A DNA stretch of 41,142 nt from Bacillota bacterium (GCA_030153805.1 JASKLG010000008.1:1-41142); one strand, 5' to 3'; numbered from the stretch's first letter, positions 16,530 through 24,341 are shown. Numbers and translations: made by a program. Notes: generated from the letters alone by a model not told the origin.

Positions 16530-17627
16530 ATGAGCATCCACACCACCCTGAATTCAGAGGAACAGAAACAACTACCGGTGACCGAAAACGATTGGCAACA
16601 GGTCGTGGCGGGGTTATCGGCTGTAGGACATGAGTTGTCCCAGGACTCTACGCGACTAATTGAACTAGGAGAAGCCTACCTGAAAGGGCGCCTGGTAGGG
16701 CAGGCGGAAGAATGTTTTCGCGCTGCCCTTAGAATCGTTCCGGACCTGAGTCTAGCCCACTATTACCTGGGTTATCTTTACAGCCGGCAAGGCAGACACC
16801 GGGAAGCAGCTCTAGAATTCGGGAAGTGTCTTGCTGCTCAGCCTCGCAATGACGAAATTTACGCTGAACTGGGCTTGGTATACTTTAAACAAGGACGGGT
16901 TGAAGAGGCGCGAGCCTTATGGCAACAGGGGCTGCTTTTTGCTGAACAACGTGACCGGTTGGTGAAGTTCCTTGATGAGATGTCGTACCGTGTGACCCTG
17001 GATGGGGAAGAAAGGGTAGTGCCGAATTTGTGCCGTATGGCCTTTTTGGCAGCGGATAATAACTATCGCTTAGCTTTGGCGTATCTGGAGCGGGCAAGAT
17101 GGCTTGAACCTTTTAACCCAGTGGTATTTACAACCTATGCGCATGTGTTTGCAACACAAGGAAAAAACGAAGAAGCCGAAACAGCCTGGCAAGAAGCCAT
17201 CCGTCTTGCTCCTTCCGACCCGGCTCACCAGGCCGGTTTTGCCGCCTTTCTTCTCGGACAGGGAAAATGTAAAGATGCGCGTACCTGGGCGGAGCGAGCC
17301 GTAATGCTTGCTCCTCGAGAAGCCGAGTACCGCCTTATTCTTGCCCGGGCCGAAGCACAAAACGGCAACTTAACTGCCGCTGAGCAGCATCTTAGAATTG
17401 CGCGTGATTTGGAGCCCGAACAGCCTGCCGTAAACTACGAGTTAGGGCGCTTGCTTTGGCAAAGGAAGGAAGTAGGGCCTGCCCTGGCGTACCTGCGGAA
17501 AGCCGCCCGCGCCGGTCATCGGGAGGCCAAGGCCTATTTGACTATGGCCTGTAGGATGACAAAAGGGCAGCTGGCAACAAAGCCGCTTCTCAAGGGAGGT
17601 TCTAGCCTTGAGCAAATTGCTAATTGA
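16530..17627 (+). CDS. TPR repeat protein
   Basis: 365 residues from ATG 16530, which lies 9 bases after the GGTGGGGAG site; the ATG at 16509 precedes the probable transcription start, and ATG 16521 is too close to the ribosome site. Tetratricopeptide repeats fill most of the protein (for example AEECFRAALRIVPDLSLAHYYLGYLYSRQG, then EAALEFGKCLAAQPRNDEIYAELGLVYFKQG). No enzyme domain or signal peptide is visible. TPRs act as protein-binding scaffolds. The mtaD start overlaps its end by 20 bases. A second TPR protein lies 2.5 kb downstream. Confidence 0.85.
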   Translation: MSIHTTLNSEEQKQLPVTENDWQQVVAGLSAVGHELSQDSTRLIELGEAYLKGRLVGQAEECFRAALRIVPDLSLAHYYLGYLYSRQGRHREAALEFGKCLAAQPRNDEIYAELGLVYFKQGRVEEARALWQQGLLFAEQRDRLVKFLDEMSYRVTLDGEERVVPNLCRMAFLAADNNYRLALAYLERARWLEPFNPVVFTTYAHVFATQGKNEEAETAWQEAIRLAPSDPAHQAGFAAFLLGQGKCKDARTWAERAVMLAPREAEYRLILARAEAQNGNLTAAEQHLRIARDLEPEQPAVNYELGRLLWQRKEVGPALAYLRKAARAGHREAKAYLTMACRMTKGQLATKPLLKGGSSLEQIAN

Positions 17628-18909
17628 GGGTGCCACCGTCGTAACTCTGAATTTGGATAACGCCATTTACTCGCCGGGCGATATCATTGTCGAAAACGAC
17701 AGGTTAGTTTACGTTGGGCCATCACAAAAACGCCTGGCTTGGCAGCCCGATCGGATAGTATGTGGGCAGGGAAAGATTGCCCTCCCCGGTTTTGTTAACA
17801 CTCATACCCACGCCGCGATGACACTTTTTCGCAGCTACGCCGACGACCTGGCCTTGAAACCCTGGCTGGAGGAAAAGGTTTGGCCTCTTGAGGCTAGACT
17901 AACGCCCGAGGCTGTCTATTGGGGAACTATGTTGGCTTGTCTGGAGATGCTGGAAGCTGGGGTTACCACTTTTGCCGATATGTATTTTTACCCGGAGGAA
18001 GCAGTACGCGCCGTAGCCGAAAGCGGTCTTCGTGCCGACGTGGCCCCAGGGCTGATCGGGGTCGCTCCGCAGGCGGAACAAGCTCTGGTAAAAGCAGTCG
18101 ATTTCGTTAAATGTGTCCAGGGAAAGGCTGGTGGTCGGATTAGGGCACGGCTCGGACCGCACGCACCTTACACCTGTCCGCCCCCATATCTCAAGGAGGT
18201 AGTATCTGCTGCTCGCGAGCTGGGCTGCGGCATCCACATCCATCTCGCGGAAACAAAAGGAGAGGTGGAAGAGCTCAGGGCCCAAACGGGGTATTCACCG
18301 GTGCAATTGCTGCACCATATCCTGGGGGAGGCGGGTCCGGTTCCCGTTCTTGCTGCCCACTGTGTCCACCTAAGCAATGAGGACATCAGGCTCTTGGCCG
18401 AGGACGGCATCGGGGTAGCCCATAACCCGGGCAGCAACCTTAAACTGGCGAGCGGGCTGGCACCTCTGGCCAACCTAATGGCGGCCGGTGTAAAGGTAGG
18501 GCTAGGTACAGATGGGGCAGCCAGCAACAACAACCTTGACGTTTTAGAGGAAATGCGTCTAGCCACACTCCTCGCAAAGTTGTCGACAGGTGATCCTACC
18601 GCGGTTCCGGCAGCCGCAGCTTTGCGCTTGGCTACGCTTTCAGGAGCAGAGGCCCTCGGGCTGGAGGAACAAATTGGTAGTTTGGAAGCAGGTAAGCAAG
18701 CCGACATAATTCTCCTGAAAGAAGAGCAGGCTCACCTCTTCCCACGTCACGACGTTGTTTCTCGTATCGTCTATGCAGCCCGATCGGCGGATGTTGATAC
18801 GGTAATCGTCGCCGGAGAAGTGCTTCTAGAAAACGGCCGGCCGGTGAAGCTGGACCGAGAGAAAATTTTGGCCGAAGCCCAACGGCAGGCTGAGAAACTA
18901 CTTGGATAG
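17608..18909 (+). CDS. mtaD: 5'-methylthioadenosine/S-adenosylhomocysteine deaminase
   Basis: 433 residues, amidohydrolase superfamily. Metal ligands are in NTHTHAAM (H66, H68), HIHLAETKGE, AAHCVHLS and LGTDGAASNNN. This set, with the FRSYADDLALKPWLEEKVWP segment, fits the MTA/SAH/adenosine deaminase group. It would deaminate methylthioadenosine or adenosylhomocysteine to inosyl products. Start is TTG at 17608 after AAGGGAGGTTCTAGCC, inside the end of the TPR gene, so translation is coupled. It converges on nth with a 12-base overlap. Its terminator is inside nth. Confidence 0.87.
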   Translation: MSKLLIEGATVVTLNLDNAIYSPGDIIVENDRLVYVGPSQKRLAWQPDRIVCGQGKIALPGFVNTHTHAAMTLFRSYADDLALKPWLEEKVWPLEARLTPEAVYWGTMLACLEMLEAGVTTFADMYFYPEEAVRAVAESGLRADVAPGLIGVAPQAEQALVKAVDFVKCVQGKAGGRIRARLGPHAPYTCPPPYLKEVVSAARELGCGIHIHLAETKGEVEELRAQTGYSPVQLLHHILGEAGPVPVLAAHCVHLSNEDIRLLAEDGIGVAHNPGSNLKLASGLAPLANLMAAGVKVGLGTDGAASNNNLDVLEEMRLATLLAKLSTGDPTAVPAAAALRLATLSGAEALGLEEQIGSLEAGKQADIILLKEEQAHLFPRHDVVSRIVYAARSADVDTVIVAGEVLLENGRPVKLDREKILAEAQRQAEKLLG

Positions 18910-19566
18910 GTTATCCTCGTTCTGTCCAGCCTTAGGCTGGTTTTTCTTTAGAAAGGCGGTACACTCGGTCGCTAAAGGACACGCGCTGCAACGAGGGTTT
19001 TTTGCTCGGCAGATGCGACGGCCGTGCTGAATCAAACGATGATGAGTAACAATCCATTGAGTAGCTGGGATTTTTGCTTCCAGGTCGTGCTCTACTTCTT
19101 CCGGCGTTCGGCCTTCAGAAAGGCCGAGGCGCCTGGCCACGCGAAAAACATGGGTGTCGACGGCAAGCGCCGGAAGGGAAAAAGCGTTTGCCAGAACCAC
19201 CTTAGCCGTTTTGCGGCCCACACCAGGAAGGGTGAGCAGGCTTTCCAGGCTGTCGGGTACACTACCACCGAAATCGCTCACCAATTTTCTGGCAGTAGCT
19301 ACCAGGTATCGCGCCTTGGTCCGGTTTAGGCCTACACCGGCAATATCCTTGGCCACATTTTCCGGATCGGCAGCGGCGAGGGCATAAGGCGTAGGGTAGC
19401 GCTGAAAAAGAAGAGGAGTTACCCGGTTTACTTGTCGATCCGTAGTTTGGGCCGAAAGAATGGTTGCTACCAGAAGTTCGAAAGGAGAACGGAAGTGAAG
19501 TTCTGTTCTGGCTTCCGGATATGCCTTTGCTAGAAGGTCCAACAACTTTTCTACTTTCTTGACCAC
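18898..19566 (-). CDS. nth: Endonuclease III
   Basis: 222 residues from GTG at 19566; the track start at 19575 overlaps the AGAAGGTG ribosome site, so the fourth codon is preferred. DNA glycosylase/AP lyase for oxidised pyrimidines. The helix-hairpin-helix [16 protein letters not shown] carries catalytic Lys119, and [13 protein letters not shown] carries Asp137. The 4Fe-4S motif is [17 protein letters not shown] (C-x6-C-x2-C-x5-C). The tail after the cluster ([16 protein letters not shown]) is not conserved and its DNA doubles as a terminator for mtaD. Divergent from mgsA with 31 bases between starts. Confidence 0.95.
   Translation of the reverse strand: MVKKVEKLLDLLAKAYPEARTELHFRSPFELLVATILSAQTTDRQVNRVTPLLFQRYPTPYALAAADPENVAKDIAGVGLNRTKARYLVATARKLVSDFGGSVPDSLESLLTLPGVGRKTAKVVLANAFSLPALAVDTHVFRVARRLGLSEGRTPEEVEHDLEAKIPATQWIVTHHRLIQHGRRICRAKNPRCSACPLATECTAFLKKNQPKAGQNEDNLSK
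18926..18949 (+). terminator. Intrinsic terminator of mtaD, inside the nth coding sequence
   Basis: Stem CCAGCC/GGCTGC-type: CCAGCC (18926-18931), loop TTA, GGCTGG (18935-18940), then TTTTTCTTT. On the opposite strand the same bases encode Nth residues KNQPKAGQ. Confidence 0.88.
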
Positions 19567-19597
19567 TAATATCACCTTCTCAGAAAGGAGTCAGGAC

Positions 19598-20029
19598 ATG
19601 AAACGCATCGCTCTTATTGCCCACGATAAGATGAAAGAAGAGCTTGTGGCTTTTGTGGACAGGCATCGCAACTTTTTTCAGCAGGCCGAACTGATTGCCA
19701 CAGGAAATACTGGGCGCCTAGTCAGCGAACAGACAGGCCTAGCCGTGCATCGCTATCTGTCGGGGCCTCTTGGTGGCGACCAGCAAATCGGAGCCGAGAT
19801 TGCTGCCGGTAAAGTCGATGCCGTTTTTTTCTTCCGTGATCCTCTTACTCCTCAGCCACATGAGCCGGACATCACCGCGCTTCTTCGACTATGCGATGTG
19901 CACTACGTACCGGCTGCAACTAACCCCGCCACTGCCGAGGTCCTCCTACGTGGCCTTGAAGGAGAATGGCCAACTTTACCGTCGAAAAAGAACACTTTAG
20001 GGGACTTCATGACCGAAAAAAACTGCTGA
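19598..20029 (+). CDS. mgsA: Methylglyoxal synthase
   Basis: 143 residues from ATG 19598, preceded by AGAAAGGAGTCAGGAC; the track start at 19559 lies upstream of this site and inside nth, so it is rejected. Motifs: [13 protein letters not shown] (H9, D10), [23 protein letters not shown] and [15 protein letters not shown], all of the MGS family. It turns dihydroxyacetone phosphate into methylglyoxal, a bypass of lower glycolysis. Promoter not clear; it would have to lie within the 5' end of nth. Confidence 0.94.
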   Translation: MKRIALIAHDKMKEELVAFVDRHRNFFQQAELIATGNTGRLVSEQTGLAVHRYLSGPLGGDQQIGAEIAAGKVDAVFFFRDPLTPQPHEPDITALLRLCDVHYVPAATNPATAEVLLRGLEGEWPTLPSKKNTLGDFMTEKNC

Positions 20030-20077
20030 ATTATTCTTCCTGTGAGCAGGTTTTCCCTCCTTTTAAGAAGAAATAAT
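20030..20077. repeat. Inverted repeat in the mgsA/TPR intergenic gap
   Basis: ATTATTCTTC (20030-20039) pairs with GAAGAAATAAT (20067-20077) with one bulge, enclosing a small CCTG-TGAG-CAGG hairpin followed by TTTT. It could be a weak terminator for mgsA or a structured leader for the TPR gene. Confidence 0.4.
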
Positions 20078-20124
20078 CTGGGTGAAAATTCCAGTTCTGG
20101 CTCTTTATGGGAGGGAACCGAGCT

Positions 20125-22020
20125 ATGAATATAAGCACATTTAGGGGAAAAGCAGATGCGGCTAAATTGACTTGGTTGCCAAGCTTTCTTTCGCAACTTA
20201 AAGAACTTGCCGTTGAAAAGGCCGTACCGGCCACATGCGCGGTAGTTTTGACTGCTTTACCAGAACGAAATTGGCTGGCTGAGCTGACACAGGTAAGGTG
20301 GGTCAAGGAGGCTCCAGTCAGTATTGTTTTTTGTCTGGATTTCTTTCTGCTAAGACAGGCCTGCCCTAACGGCTTGACGTTCCACCTCAACGACCTCTTT
20401 AGTTTCCTCCAGGGGGTGAGCCTGGCAACTCAAATGGCCCAAGAAGCAGGACGCACGGCGGCCAATCTTGGTCTGCGCTACGCCTTACTGCACCAGGTTT
20501 TGGGCGAAGCCCGGGCGGTACGGGCACATTTAAAGCTTCCACCTTACGTGTTCCCGGTCGTAGTTCTGGTTATTGGCGGGGAAGAGATTCCCGAAAGGAA
20601 AAAAAGCAGTCTCAGGGTGTTTATAGAAAGCTATGGAGAGCCGTCGGCTCAAGAAGTAGCAGCAGGTACAAGTTGGTGGCAGGAGAAAGAGGCTGGCAAC
20701 AGTGAAGGCTGGCCTACGGCGGGAGCGAGCCGTGTAGCCTCGCAAGAGCTCAAGACGGCCCTCTTAGAAGCAGGATTTAATTTCTTGACCTCTGCTGCAC
20801 CCCCGGAATCCGGGCAAGACTTAAGTCGGTTGCGCAGCGAAGCGCTGGCGTCGCTTCGACAAATCCTCCAGAAAAGCCCACGCCAGGCGTCGTTTTTGGC
20901 GCGCCCGGCGATATGTCTGAATTTGGCCAGGTTAGCTCTCCTAACTGGAAAAGCAGAGCAGGCCGAAAAACTGGTCCACGAGGCCCTGAAAAGCTGGCCG
21001 ATGGCGCCGACTGCCTTGGCTTCGTTGGCGATGATTTACCAGTACAAAGGAAATCTGGATAAAGCAGCCCGGTTCATGGATCAGGCTGTGGCCCAAGCGC
21101 CAGAACATGCTTATCTACTTTTTCTTCGCGGACAAATCTACCGCCGTCAAGGGCTCAAGGAGCAGGCACAACAGTGCTTACGAAAGGCTGTGGAAAAGGA
21201 ACCAACCTTAAAAAACGCCTGGTTAGCCCTAGCGCAAACCTGGGAGGAAGACGGCAAATTCGACCAAGCAGAGGTTGTCTATAAAGAGGCATACCAGGCG
21301 GTGGGTCCGGACGTCATGCTCTTAAATAACCGCGGCCTGTGCCTCAGCAACCTAGGCCGGTACGCCGAAGCAAAACTTGTCTTTCAGGAAGCCTTAAGAG
21401 AGAAACCCCATGATCCGGTAGTTTTGGCCAACCTAGCCCTTCTTCTCGGGCAACTTGGGGAATTCTTGCCTGCCCTTAACTATTACAACCAGGCACTGCG
21501 CCTGCGTCCCCACGATCCCGATCTGCTCAATAACAAAGGTTTCTGCCTGGGCAAGCTCGGCCGCTATGAAGAGGCCTTGCGCTGTTATGAACTTGCACTG
21601 AAGAATGAACAAGGTGACCTGAATCTGCTGCATAATAAGGCTTCTTGTCTTACCCGCCTCGGACGGTACAAAGAAGCTCTGGAATGCTATGACCAAGTCC
21701 TAAGCCTGAATCCAACGGACAGCAGTACGCTTAACAACCGCGGCCTCTGCCTTATGGCGCTGGGTAGGTTGCGGGACGCTCTTGAGTGCTTCGAGCTAGG
21801 GTTGAAGCTGGAGCCGAACAATCATGTTCTTTGGGGAAACAAAGGGGCGTGTCTCTTTAAGCAAGGAAAGTATGCGGAAGCTTTGGCTGCCTATGAACGG
21901 GCCCTGGTCATTGCCCCTGACGAACTGGCATACTACAGCGGTAAAGGCATGTGTCTTGACTACCTCGGGAGGGCAGAAGAAGCGGTGGACTGTTATAACC
22001 GTGCTTTGCGGTTAGCTTAG
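20125..22020 (+). CDS. Nitroreductase-like domain fused to a TPR array
   Basis: 631 residues from ATG 20125; a GGGAGGG site precedes it, so the track start at 20107 is rejected. Residues about 25-170 resemble the NfsA/FRP nitroreductase core: VVLTALPERNWLAELTQVRW, VKEAPVSIVFCLDF, EAGRTAANLGLRYALL, LKLPPYVFPVVVLVIGG, then a charged stretch before IESYGE. The N-terminal RRS-type FMN phosphate motif is not seen, so flavin binding is doubtful. Residues about 235-631 are roughly ten tandem TPRs, many with the N-N-R/K-G-x-C-L variant (LLNNRGLCLSNLGRY, LLNNKGFCLGKLGRY). A protein-interaction role is likely; the first domain's job is unknown. Confidence 0.65.
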   Translation: MNISTFRGKADAAKLTWLPSFLSQLKELAVEKAVPATCAVVLTALPERNWLAELTQVRWVKEAPVSIVFCLDFFLLRQACPNGLTFHLNDLFSFLQGVSLATQMAQEAGRTAANLGLRYALLHQVLGEARAVRAHLKLPPYVFPVVVLVIGGEEIPERKKSSLRVFIESYGEPSAQEVAAGTSWWQEKEAGNSEGWPTAGASRVASQELKTALLEAGFNFLTSAAPPESGQDLSRLRSEALASLRQILQKSPRQASFLARPAICLNLARLALLTGKAEQAEKLVHEALKSWPMAPTALASLAMIYQYKGNLDKAARFMDQAVAQAPEHAYLLFLRGQIYRRQGLKEQAQQCLRKAVEKEPTLKNAWLALAQTWEEDGKFDQAEVVYKEAYQAVGPDVMLLNNRGLCLSNLGRYAEAKLVFQEALREKPHDPVVLANLALLLGQLGEFLPALNYYNQALRLRPHDPDLLNNKGFCLGKLGRYEEALRCYELALKNEQGDLNLLHNKASCLTRLGRYKEALECYDQVLSLNPTDSSTLNNRGLCLMALGRLRDALECFELGLKLEPNNHVLWGNKGACLFKQGKYAEALAAYERALVIAPDELAYYSGKGMCLDYLGRAEEAVDCYNRALRLA

Positions 22021-22054
22021 ATAAATACATGAAATCAAGCAGAGAAATAAAAAA

Positions 22055-22078
22055 AGCGGCTTAGCCGCTCTTTCTTTT
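22055..22078. terminator. Terminator between the TPR gene and minus-strand tRNAs
   Basis: Stem AGCGGC/GCCGCT with loop TTA, flanked by A-rich sequence on the left and CTTTCTTTT on the right. It can serve both the plus-strand TPR gene and the minus-strand tRNA run. Confidence 0.85.
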
Positions 22079-22163
22079 GGTGGAGAGGGGTGGATTTGAA
22101 CCACCGAAGGCATCGCCAGCAGATTTACAGTCTGCCCCCTTTGGCCAGCTCGGGAACCTCTCC
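22078..22163 (-). tRNA. tRNA-Tyr(GTA)
   Basis: 86-nt type II tRNA on the minus strand. Acceptor GGAGAGG pairs with CCTCTCC; the anticodon loop contains TGTAAAT, giving GTA. The variable arm is long and CCA is encoded. Last of four minus-strand tRNAs in one transcript. Confidence 0.93.
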
Positions 22164-22173
22164 ATATTAATTT

Positions 22174-22248
22174 TGGTGGGCCCACCAGGATTTGAACCTG
22201 GGACCGACCGGTTATGAGCCGGCTGCTCTACCGCTAAGCTATGGGCCC
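22174..22248 (-). tRNA. tRNA with CAT anticodon (Met elongator or Ile2)
   Basis: 75-nt cloverleaf on the minus strand. Acceptor GGGCCCA; stem GCCGG/CCGGT encloses loop CTCATAA, anticodon CAT. CCA is encoded. It lacks the C1-A72 mismatch of initiator tRNA. Whether it is elongator Met or an Ile tRNA modified by TilS cannot be settled by eye. Confidence 0.88.
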
Positions 22249-22252
22249 AAAT

Positions 22253-22327
22253 TGGTGACCCTAGGGGGATTCGAACCCCCGTTACCGCCTTGAAAGGGCG
22301 ATGTCTTAACCACTTGACCATAGGGTC
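22253..22327 (-). tRNA. tRNA-Glu(TTC)
   Basis: 75-nt cloverleaf on the minus strand. Acceptor GACCCTA pairs with TAGGGTC; stem TCGCC/GGCGG encloses loop CTTTCAA, anticodon TTC. CCA is encoded. Confidence 0.93.
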
Positions 22328-22333
22328 ACGAAA

Positions 22334-22410
22334 TGGTCGGAGCGACTGGATTTGAACCAGCGACCCCTTGGTCCCGAACCAAGTGCGCTACCAAGCTGCG
22401 CCACGCTCCG
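22334..22410 (-). tRNA. tRNA-Pro(CGG)
   Basis: 77-nt cloverleaf on the minus strand. Acceptor CGGAGCG pairs with CGCTCCG; stem CTTGG/CCAAG encloses loop TTCGGGA, anticodon CGG. CCA is encoded. First tRNA of the minus-strand run. Confidence 0.93.
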
Positions 22411-22425
22411 AACGTTGACACGTTT

Positions 22426-22454
22426 ATTTTACAGCAACGGGCGTGTGAAGTCAA
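22426..22454 (-). promoter_or_regulatory. Promoter of the Pro-Glu-CAT-Tyr tRNA run
   Basis: On the minus strand: TTGACT, 17-base spacer, TAAAAT, 15 bases before tRNA-Pro. The same TTGACT-N17-TAAAAT arrangement precedes tRNA-Trp. Confidence 0.8.
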
Positions 22455-22483
22455 GATGAGCAACGAGGATTTCCGCTCGTTAC

Positions 22484-22513
22484 TTGACGCTGCTTAAACC
22501 ATTACCCTATAAT
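22484..22513 (+). promoter_or_regulatory. Promoter of the FmdB-like gene
   Basis: TTGACG at 22484-22489, 18-base spacer, TATAAT at 22508-22513, 35 bases before the start codon. Divergent from the tRNA promoter at 22426-22454. Confidence 0.75.
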
Positions 22514-22548
22514 GAGGCTGTAAATAAATAGGGTAGGAGGCGGCTTGT

Positions 22549-22767
22549 GTGCCTTTTTACGAGTATCGTTGCCGCGATTGCGGTACACGTTTTGAGATAA
22601 GGGCATCTATGGCGGCAAAGCCCGAGCATCCACCGTGTACCCGCTGCCAGGGAACGAACACCCAGGCGCTATATAGTAGCTTCGCTATAGGTGGTGGGGC
22701 AGCGAAGAGCTCCGGTGCCGGCGCCTGTGCTACGTGCAGTGGCGGCAGCTGCAGCACATGCCACTAA
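22549..22767 (+). CDS. FmdB-type zinc ribbon protein
   Basis: 72 residues. Starts MPFYEYRCRDCGTRFEI with a second pair CTRCQG, the zinc ribbon of the FmdB/CxxC_CxxC_SSSS family. The tail is rich in Gly, Ser and Cys (CATCSGG, CSTC). Function is unproven; the family is often called a putative regulator. Start GTG follows GTAGGAGGCGGCTTGT. Own promoter and a strong hairpin downstream make it a single-gene unit. Confidence 0.85.
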   Translation: MPFYEYRCRDCGTRFEIRASMAAKPEHPPCTRCQGTNTQALYSSFAIGGGAAKSSGAGACATCSGGSCSTCH

Positions 22768-22774
22768 AGCAAGC

Positions 22775-22801
22775 GAGAAGGCGGCTTTTCGCCGCCTTCT
22801 C
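22775..22801. terminator. Hairpin between fmdB-like gene and tRNA-Trp
   Basis: Perfect 11-bp stem GAGAAGGCGGC/GCCGCCTTCTC with loop TTTTC. It lies between convergent units and probably ends both, though no long T-tract follows on the plus strand. Confidence 0.75.
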
Positions 22802-22808
22802 ACACATC

Positions 22809-22884
22809 TGGCAGGGGAGAAGGGACTCGAACCCCCAACGGGCGGTTTTGGAGACCGCTACTCTGCCAGTTGAGCTACTCCCCT
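22809..22884 (-). tRNA. tRNA-Trp(CCA)
   Basis: 76-nt cloverleaf on the minus strand. Acceptor AGGGGAG pairs with CTCCCCT, G discriminator and encoded CCA tail. Loop CTCCAAA gives anticodon CCA. Confidence 0.94.
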
Positions 22885-22896
22885 GCGACAACAATA

Positions 22897-22925
22897 ATTT
22901 TAGCAGAGAAGAAAGGCTAAGTCAA
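22897..22925 (-). promoter_or_regulatory. Promoter of tRNA-Trp
   Basis: On the minus strand: TTGACT, 17-base spacer, TAAAAT, 12 bases before the tRNA. Confidence 0.8.
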
Positions 22926-22967
22926 TGCCCTAATTGCTCTGTAATAATCAGTGAAAGGAAGAGAGCT

Positions 22968-23174
22968 ATGGATCTATGGGCCAAACATGCCCCGCTGCCG
23001 CTTCTCGGTGAAGGTGCCTTTCGCCTTCCTGAAGAGGCTCCGAAGTTAGTGACCTTGCTAAACCGCACCTTAAAGAAAAAGGGTCTGATTTTCGGCCTGC
23101 GCCGTTTGCAGGAAGGGAAGTTTGTACTTAGCATCTACGATATATCTCAGGAGGGTCTGCATGGGCATTCATAG
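22968..23174 (+). CDS. YpmA-like protein, DUF4264
   Basis: 68 residues from ATG 22968 after GAAAGGAAGAGAGCT. The track ORF starting at 22734 reads through the tRNA-Trp gene and is not credible upstream of this point. The core LLNRTLKKKGLIFGLRR with GKFVLSIYD fits the DUF4264/YpmA family of Firmicutes; its function is unknown. mtnN starts inside its last codons (14-base overlap), so the two genes are coupled. Confidence 0.65.
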   Translation: MDLWAKHAPLPLLGEGAFRLPEEAPKLVTLLNRTLKKKGLIFGLRRLQEGKFVLSIYDISQEGLHGHS

Positions 23175-23868
23175 ATTAGGGATACTGGGAGCCCTGGACG
23201 AAGAACTCGAGTTCTTACAAAATCGCATGCGTTGTACCAGTACCTGGCAGCGCGCTGGCAAGACTTTTTTTGAAGGTTTGCTGGAGGGCCTTACTGTGGT
23301 GCTTTCGCGGGCGGATGTTGGAAAGGTTAACTCCGCCATCACCACTCAGCTTCTTATTGATCGAGGTGAGGTGGAAGCCGTAATTTTTACCGGCGTAGCT
23401 GGAGCATTAGTTGCAGATCTGGAGATAGGAGAACTGGTCATCGCTTCTGGTGCCCTGTACCACGACGTCGACGTTACGGCCTTCGGATATCCTTTGGGCC
23501 AAGTTCCTCGCCTTCCCAAGGTTTTTGCTACCGACGCTTTCCTCAATCGAGAACTTCAGCTTGCCTGCACCGAACTAGGTCTTCAACATCGCATGGGAAC
23601 CATTGCTTCTGGGGATTCGTTCATCTCCCGTCCCGGTCAGCGTGAAACTTTGGCAGAAAACTTTGGGGCACTGGCAGTTGAAATGGAAGGCGCTGCAGTT
23701 GCTCAAACGTGCTATCTAAACGGGATACCTTTTTCTCTCCTTCGAGCCATTTCTGACCGCGCCGATGGAATTGCGCCAGATGACTTTAGAGCTTTCAGCA
23801 AAAGGGCCGCCCAACGGGCAGCCCAAGTGATCACGCGCTTTTGTCGGCGACTTTCCGCTACGGGTTAA
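23161..23868 (+). CDS. mtnN: 5'-methylthioadenosine/S-adenosylhomocysteine nucleosidase
   Basis: 235 residues from ATG 23161, 6 bases after CAGGAGGG; the track start at 23122 adds residues from the previous gene's frame. PNP/UDP phosphorylase fold: LGILGALDEELEFL, VIFTGVAGAL, IASGDSFISRP and VEMEGAAVAQTC, with SDRADG late. It cleaves MTA or SAH to adenine plus the thioribose part. Its stop codon interlocks with that of the convergent stress gene (TTAA shared). Confidence 0.93.
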   Translation: MGIHRLGILGALDEELEFLQNRMRCTSTWQRAGKTFFEGLLEGLTVVLSRADVGKVNSAITTQLLIDRGEVEAVIFTGVAGALVADLEIGELVIASGALYHDVDVTAFGYPLGQVPRLPKVFATDAFLNRELQLACTELGLQHRMGTIASGDSFISRPGQRETLAENFGALAVEMEGAAVAQTCYLNGIPFSLLRAISDRADGIAPDDFRAFSKRAAQRAAQVITRFCRRLSATG

Positions 23869-24341
23869 TGGGTTTCTACATCTGTTGCACCGTGAGCACG
23901 CAGTATTTGTGCGGCTTGATTCACTTTACTTTCTTCGGCGCGCACGGTAGCCAGGATTTTTCCTTCGCGTACTTTGCCTTCGTAGTAACGGCCTCGTTCT
24001 TCAGGGATTCCCCAGTCAATCAACCCTCCGGCAATTCCGCCCGTAGCCGCGCCGGAAAGCAGTCCGGCAATAGGCCCTGCCGCTACAAGTGGTCCGATAC
24101 CGGGAATGGCCAACGCACCGGCGCCGGCAGCCAGGCCGGCCAATCCGCCCAAGACGCCGCCTGTAGTTACGCCACCGCTGATATCGTTTCCGGTTCCCAT
24201 GGTCGTGTTACCGTCGCTGCGACGGTTCTCGCGGGCAACAATAGATATCTCGTTAGTACCGAAACCGGAATTACGCAGTTCTTCTACGGCCCGCTGCGCG
24301 GCGTTCTCGCTGGAAAAAACACCGATAACTGTCTTGCTCAT
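23865..24341 (-). CDS. YflT-type general stress protein
   Basis: 158 residues from the ATG at 24341; this start is 6 bases after GGAGG, whereas the track start at 24347 abuts it. Residues about 1-45 (MSKTVIGVFSSENAAQRAVEELRNSGFG) match the heat-induced stress protein YflT domain. A Gly/Ala-rich hydrophobic centre (about 55-115) could form a membrane hairpin or glycine-zipper. The C-terminal part (about 118-158: YYEGKVREGKILATV) is the alpha/beta half often seen in these proteins. Function is unknown. Single gene on the minus strand. Confidence 0.75.
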   Translation of the reverse strand: MSKTVIGVFSSENAAQRAVEELRNSGFGTNEISIVARENRRSDGNTTMGTGNDISGGVTTGGVLGGLAGLAAGAGALAIPGIGPLVAAGPIAGLLSGAATGGIAGGLIDWGIPEERGRYYEGKVREGKILATVRAEESKVNQAAQILRAHGATDVETH

